Positions 6,337 through 9,687 of a stretch of DNA of 9,687 nt are shown piece after piece. The DNA comes from an uncultured Bacilli bacterium. GTDB taxonomy: Bacteria; Bacillota_I; Bacilli_A; RF39; UBA660. The stretch lies in contig CATKEA010000212.1 in the NCBI GenBank assembly GCA_949746915.1, positions 1 through 9,687 of the forward strand, given 5' to 3'. Under the pieces are notes generated by a model. The model was not told where the DNA came from. It searched no databases and was given only the letters and a program-made list of their open reading frames with translations. A program made the position numbers and the translations under genes. Position 1 is the first letter of the stretch. Every line of letters starts with the position of its first letter.

Positions 6337-6902
6337 TGTTGATCAGATACAATATTATTACTTTCTATAAAATAACGTGCCTGATTTATATCTAAATGTT
6401 TTGTTTCTGTACCATTTGCAACTTTAGTAATTTGACCACCTTCAAATTTGATTAAAGCTGGATATGTATTTACAATCATATCATATTGGAATGTATCATT
6501 AAAGTATTTGAAAAAATCTAATATCTTTTCATTAGTATCAAGAGCTGATAAATTCAAATATGTTATCGTTGATGCTAATTTCTTTTCTTTTATTAAATCT
6601 TTAAAATCTTCTTCAAATTCTCTACAATTATCATCGCTAGCTGTGCACATATAAATAACTGTATCTAAGTTTTCATTAATATAGTTTATTAACTCATTTT
6701 CATTAATCTCATGTAATAAAGCATCTCTTATAATTGGGATATTTAACTCATATTCTTTATTAGTTAAATATAAACTACGAAGTCCAAATACAGCGGTTAC
6801 TGTAAGTATGATTATGATTGATAGATAAAAATAATTTTTTGCTAAATTTCTTTTAGCTTCTTTTTTCTCTTTCTCCTTTTGCTTCTTTGTTTTAAATAAC
6901 AT
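6333..6902 (-). CDS. Membrane-anchored thioredoxin-like protein lacking CxxC
   Basis: A 189-residue protein with a very basic Lys/Glu-rich cytoplasmic start (1-23), one membrane helix (about 24-45) and an outside domain. The domain has a thioredoxin-like order: a beta strand TVIYM (81-85), DDNCREFEEDF (90-100) leading into a helix, then the strand TITYLNL (112-118), and YPALIKFEGGQI (147-158) where P148 would be the cis-proline. Aligned with thioredoxin-like accessory proteins (CPxCRxF), the first active-site cysteine is replaced by D90 and only C93 remains; C86 lies seven residues before it. So it is either redox-inactive or uses C86. GGTGAT (6911-6906) precedes the ATG. It is the first gene of an operon with trmL. 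Fold assignment is by eye and moderately sure; the role is unknown. Confidence 0.75.
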   Translation of the reverse strand: MLFKTKKQKEKEKKEAKRNLAKNYFYLSIIIILTVTAVFGLRSLYLTNKEYELNIPIIRDALLHEINENELINYINENLDTVIYMCTASDDNCREFEEDFKDLIKEKKLASTITYLNLSALDTNEKILDFFKYFNDTFQYDMIVNTYPALIKFEGGQITKVANGTETKHLDINQARYFIESNNIVSDQQ

Positions 6903-6927
6903 AATATCACCATTCCATTCTATATTT

Positions 6928-6956
6928 ATTGTATCAAATTGCTATCATAAAGTCTA
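6928..6956 (-). promoter_or_regulatory. Promoter of the thioredoxin-like/trmL operon
   Basis: On the minus strand TAGACT (6956-6951, four of six matches to TTGACA), 17 bases, then TACAAT (6933-6928) with TG at 6936-6935 (extended -10). Expected start near 6921, a leader of about 20 bases. The rest of the gap to 7006 holds only A/T-rich sequence; I saw no convincing terminator for the U32 gene there. Confidence 0.5.
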
Positions 6957-7006
6957 TCAAAGAATATTAAAATTTTCAAATTATATTTACATTATTTTTA
7001 ATAATA

Positions 7007-9262
7007 TTAATTTGTTTCTTGTAAAACTGAATAGCATTCAGAAACTAGTTTTAAAATTGTTTCTCTGTCTTCATTAAAGAATTCTAATCTATATGATGAA
7101 ATATTCATATTCATATATGTTTTTAATGAGTCAAGGCGATTAGTTGTTTCACTATTTAAAATTGTTGTTAAACAATTATTATGAATCAAAGGATACATAG
7201 CATTATTTCTATCTTTTAAGTAGTAATTATTTTCTTTACATAAATTACATGTTTTTTCTTCTTTTACAAGATGATTTAGCATGCAGTGTTTCATTATCAT
7301 AAGTTCTACTCTTGTATATAATATTATTTCTAAATCTGGTGGAGTTTGATAATTATCTATGATATCTTTAATATCTTGATTAGTTAATTCTAAAGATAAA
7401 GTTACCGTTTTTACATCATGTTCTAATAGATAATCAATCATTGCATGATTAGCAACATTTAAATATGTATCTGTTATAATATTATTGGTAGAATTGTATC
7501 TTTTTATTCCTCCTAACTCACTTACTAAAAGATTAGAATTTTGATAGTTCTTTTTATTTTTGATAACTCGAGGTAATTTTAAATAAATATTTGATAAATT
7601 TTTATATTTTTCATATAATGTTTCTTCTGTTACATAGATTCGATTAACTTTGTCTTTTACTTTAAGAATCGTTTTTAATTGTTCTTCATTAACAACTAAG
7701 ACATTTAGTGAAAAATTCTTTTTAGTAAATGGTAGTTTTTTATTTAATACACTATTTATTCTTCTAACTTTTGGCCTTGAAGATAGTTTATCTATTAAAA
7801 GTTCTGTTACTTCTCTTCGTAATTCATTTAATGTTTTTACAGGAATAAATATGTTGTCATCAGTAATTACTTTTATATTATTACATATAAACGGAGTATT
7901 TCCTAATTTAGTAGTTTGTTTAATAATCATTTCTTTAAGTGTTGGACTATTACTTGCTTCTTCTATTATACTTGATGATTTTTTAACTACTATATTATCT
8001 TTAATCATTTCTATTTCTAATGGGCAATTCACTTTGGCAATTACTTTTATATTAATAGGGATTTTTATATCTTGAAGATCTTCAAATTCTTTGGTTAATT
8101 TTATATCTGATGTTTTTAGAAATTTACACTTTGTTGTTATTCCATATTTATTATCTAAATAAATAATACTGTTTTTAGGGGCTGTTTTAACAAGTAAGCC
8201 TTTGTCATTATATAAAAAATTAACTATACCACCATTATTATTTTCGGAGAATCTAATTCCATCATTTTGATTTAATTCTTCTAGCAATTTTATTTTTATT
8301 TTTTTCTTATCTACTTCGATAACTTGTCCAATTTCTAAACCTTGATGATTGGGACTTTGAATATTCATTAAAGAATTATTGTTTTTATGAAATAGGTATC
8401 CTTCTGTAAAGTCACGATTATATAGAATCATTAATTTTTTGATATCTTCATTATCAATAATAATTTTCTTATATTTGTAATAATTGTCAATTATTCTACG
8501 ATAAAATCTAGTAACAAAACCAACATAAGTAGGACTTTTCATTCTACCTTCTATCTTTAAAGATGCTATATTACTTTCTAAAATTTTATTTAAAGAACTA
8601 CTAGTATTTAATTCTTTGGGACTTAATAAATATTTACCTGTGGTTTTGATTAATTCGTTATTTTTATATAAATCATAAGGAAGACGACAAAAACCAGCAC
8701 AGCTTCCACGGTTTCCACTTCTATTTAAAAGAATACTACTAAAAAGACATTGTCCAGAATAACAGATACATAAAGCTCCATGAATAAAAACTTCTTTTTC
8801 TATATCAACATCAAGATTATTTATTTCGTCTATTGTTAATTCTCTTGCTAATACTGCACGTTTTACTTGTAAGTCTTTTAAAAGTTCTAATCCTTCTTTA
8901 GTATGGTTATGCAATTGTGTTGATGCGTGGATTTCTAAATCTGGAAACATTTCTCTTACTAATTTAATAAGTCCAATATCTTGCATTATAATAGCATCCA
9001 CTTCATTTTTATAAAGAAATTCAATATATTTTAAGGCTTCAGTTAATTCGTTATCATATATAAGAGTATTGACTGTAACATATATTTTGACATTATATAG
9101 ATGACAATAATGAATTGCCTTTATTAATTCTTCATTTGTAAAGTTAGGAGCATATTTTCTAGCTCCAAATTTGATTCCGCCAACATATACAGCATCACAT
9201 CCATTGATTACAGCTTGTCTTAAGGAAGCAAAGTCTCCAGCTGGAGATAATAGTTCATGCAT
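7007..9262 (-). CDS. Long U32-family protein (RlhA/TrhP-type RNA hydroxylation)
   Basis: A 751-residue U32 family member. Such proteins are often named 'peptidase', but studied members RlhA (23S rRNA C2501) and TrhP (tRNA U34) are needed for 5-hydroxylation of RNA bases. The N-domain is classical: ELLSPAGD near the start, GCDAVYVGG (21-29), IHASTQLHNH (111-120), then HGALCICYSGQCLFSS and RSGNRGSCAGFCRLPY. Cysteines 165, 172, 188 and 192 are the likely [4Fe-4S] ligands (C167 is extra). LKIEGRMKSPTYV follows (235-247). The long C-terminal half resembles the DUF3656-bearing U32 proteins, favouring the RlhA type, and ends with a second cysteine set (C660, C672, C675, C697) around YYLKDRNNAMYPL. 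The frame extends to 9289, but GAGGTG (9274-9269) lies six bases before ATG 9262, so that start is used. The ymxH-like gene is 27 bases upstream, so they are probably co-transcribed. Confidence 0.9.
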   Translation of the reverse strand: MHELLSPAGDFASLRQAVINGCDAVYVGGIKFGARKYAPNFTNEELIKAIHYCHLYNVKIYVTVNTLIYDNELTEALKYIEFLYKNEVDAIIMQDIGLIKLVREMFPDLEIHASTQLHNHTKEGLELLKDLQVKRAVLARELTIDEINNLDVDIEKEVFIHGALCICYSGQCLFSSILLNRSGNRGSCAGFCRLPYDLYKNNELIKTTGKYLLSPKELNTSSSLNKILESNIASLKIEGRMKSPTYVGFVTRFYRRIIDNYYKYKKIIIDNEDIKKLMILYNRDFTEGYLFHKNNNSLMNIQSPNHQGLEIGQVIEVDKKKIKIKLLEELNQNDGIRFSENNNGGIVNFLYNDKGLLVKTAPKNSIIYLDNKYGITTKCKFLKTSDIKLTKEFEDLQDIKIPINIKVIAKVNCPLEIEMIKDNIVVKKSSSIIEEASNSPTLKEMIIKQTTKLGNTPFICNNIKVITDDNIFIPVKTLNELRREVTELLIDKLSSRPKVRRINSVLNKKLPFTKKNFSLNVLVVNEEQLKTILKVKDKVNRIYVTEETLYEKYKNLSNIYLKLPRVIKNKKNYQNSNLLVSELGGIKRYNSTNNIITDTYLNVANHAMIDYLLEHDVKTVTLSLELTNQDIKDIIDNYQTPPDLEIILYTRVELMIMKHCMLNHLVKEEKTCNLCKENNYYLKDRNNAMYPLIHNNCLTTILNSETTNRLDSLKTYMNMNISSYRLEFFNEDRETILKLVSECYSVLQETN

Positions 9263-9289
9263 GAAAAACACCTCACGCTTATTATACAA

Positions 9290-9523
9290 CTAGATTGATA
9301 ATTTTACTAGTATAACATCTTCACCTATTTTTGTAATTGAAGACCATTTTATTTCAGTATCATCTCCCTTAGAAAAAAGTTTGAAAAAGTTTTTGTTTGG
9401 TTCAATAATAAATGATTCAATGTTACCACTGACTTCATTTATTTTGACATCTATTATATTTCCAATATTTCTTCCATCTAATATATTAACAATATTTTTA
9501 TTTTGTAAATCTGATAAACGCAT
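9290..9523 (-). CDS. YlmC/YmxH family PRC-barrel protein
   Basis: A 77-residue cytoplasmic protein made of one PRC-barrel. It begins MRLSDLQNKNIVNI, as B. subtilis YlmC/YmxH do (MRLSDLsgKEIV), followed by GNIIDVKINEVSGNIESFII, a loop with a Phe/Lys-rich stretch and D/E residues (41-55), and IKWSSITKIGEDVILV, matching the family's closing PW..I.KIG.D.I. The family is widespread in spore-forming Bacillota and labelled sporulation-related, but its molecular job is not well established. AGGTG (9533-9529) sits five bases before the ATG. The U32 gene starts 27 bases after its TAG stop. Length is normal and nothing is missing. Confidence 0.9.
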   Translation of the reverse strand: MRLSDLQNKNIVNILDGRNIGNIIDVKINEVSGNIESFIIEPNKNFFKLFSKGDDTEIKWSSITKIGEDVILVKLSI

Positions 9524-9551
9524 ACAATCACCTATTTAATTATATTTAAAA

Positions 9552-9579
9552 AGATTAAAAAAAGACTTTTTCAAGTCTT
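9552..9579 (-). terminator. Intrinsic terminator between the right-edge gene and ymxH
   Basis: On the minus strand AAGACTT (9579-9573), a GAAA tetraloop and AAGTCTT (9568-9562) are followed by TTTTTAATCTTTTT. It lies 39 bases past the stop of the right-edge gene. It also lies downstream of the best promoter for the ymxH-like gene, so it may act as an attenuator. Confidence 0.7.
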
Positions 9580-9601
9580 AATTAAAAATAATATGTATTA
9601 T

Positions 9602-9630
9602 AGTATAATTTTAATTTTTTATGGCATCAA
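9602..9630 (-). promoter_or_regulatory. Candidate promoter of the ymxH-U32 unit
   Basis: On the minus strand TTGATG (9630-9625, inside the last codons of the right-edge gene), 17 bases, then TATACT (9607-9602). TATAAT overlaps it at 9602-9597. A start near 9595 would place the terminator hairpin in a leader of about 70 bases before the ATG at 9523. Confidence 0.4.
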
Positions 9631-9687
9631 TATAACTCGGAAACCAAGATGATCCCCAATAGCACCAAAGGCATGACCAAAAGCAAA
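9619..9687 (-). CDS. C-terminal end of an unidentified protein (partial)
   Basis: Only the last 22 codons and a TAA stop (9621-9619) are visible; the gene enters from the right edge. The tail contains GAIGDHLGFRVILMP. A closing GFRV-L after a Gly/His/Asp-rich stretch resembles the ends of formylglycine-generating-enzyme-like (FGE-sulfatase) and similar C-terminal surface domains, which would fit the surface-protein theme here. Twenty-two residues are too few to name it. The frame was chosen because the other two minus frames give less protein-like tails; a good terminator follows. Confidence 0.5.
   Translation of the reverse strand, partial: FAFGHAFGAIGDHLGFRVILMP

Noticed and set aside
6961..7006. 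Possible terminator after the U32 gene
   Set aside because: The inverted repeats there (for example ATTATT/AATAAT at 6991-7005) are short, A/T only, and not followed by a T-run on the minus strand.
6448..8075. Plus-strand open frames at 6448-6654 and 7650-8075
   Set aside because: Antisense to the thioredoxin-like and U32 genes, both of which have clear domain motifs in the minus frame.
9539..9544. TATAAT as the -10 of the ymxH-like gene
   Set aside because: It would start transcription within the AGGTG ribosome site, and no -35 is present at a suitable distance.
1..9687. CRISPR array, tRNA/rRNA, insertion sequence, attachment site, or defence system
   Set aside because: No regularly spaced repeats, cloverleaf or rRNA-like sequence, transposase, integrase or nuclease-like ORF was seen on either strand.

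Overview
The window is very AT-rich (roughly 28 % GC by eye) and looks chromosomal. It comes from a low-GC Gram-positive bacterium, most likely an uncultured gut Bacillota/Mycoplasmatota-type lineage. The reasons are the A/T-biased codons, the GGAGG/AGGTG ribosome sites, the YlmC/YmxH-family gene, and two large surface proteins of a kind I associate with such genomes. Tryptophans are encoded by TGG and TGA is used as a stop, so the standard bacterial code applies rather than the Mycoplasma code. Nearly everything is on the minus strand; only gpsA is on the plus strand.

Layout, left to right. (a) 1-512: the start of a small membrane-anchored protein that runs off the left edge. (b) 627-1574: a zinc-ribbon plus DUF4190-like membrane protein. 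(c) 1636-5684: two paralogous surface proteins flank gpsA (NAD(P)-dependent glycerol-3-phosphate dehydrogenase). They share an N-terminal TasA/camelysin-like, SipW-type module but differ completely at the C-terminus: one has a cysteine-rich domain I cannot name, the other a BspA/DUF285 leucine-rich repeat domain. (d) 5815-6902: a two-gene operon of a membrane-anchored thioredoxin-like protein and trmL (tRNA wobble 2'-O-methyltransferase), joined by an ATGA overlap. (e) 7007-9523: ymxH-like PRC-barrel gene followed by a long U32 'peptidase' of the RlhA/TrhP RNA-hydroxylation type. (f) 9619-9687: the last 22 codons of another minus-strand gene.

Four ORF starts were moved inward to the ATG that fits a ribosome site (1574, 3213, 3372, 9262). 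Terminator hairpins and candidate promoters punctuate most units, so this is a series of short transcription units rather than one operon. Functional themes are cell-surface display (b, c), RNA modification (d, e) and phospholipid precursor supply (gpsA). I saw no tRNA, rRNA, CRISPR array, insertion sequence, phage gene or obvious new defence system. The most interesting content is the pair of modular surface proteins and the thioredoxin-like protein that has lost its nucleophilic cysteine. No gap between genes exceeds 300 bases.
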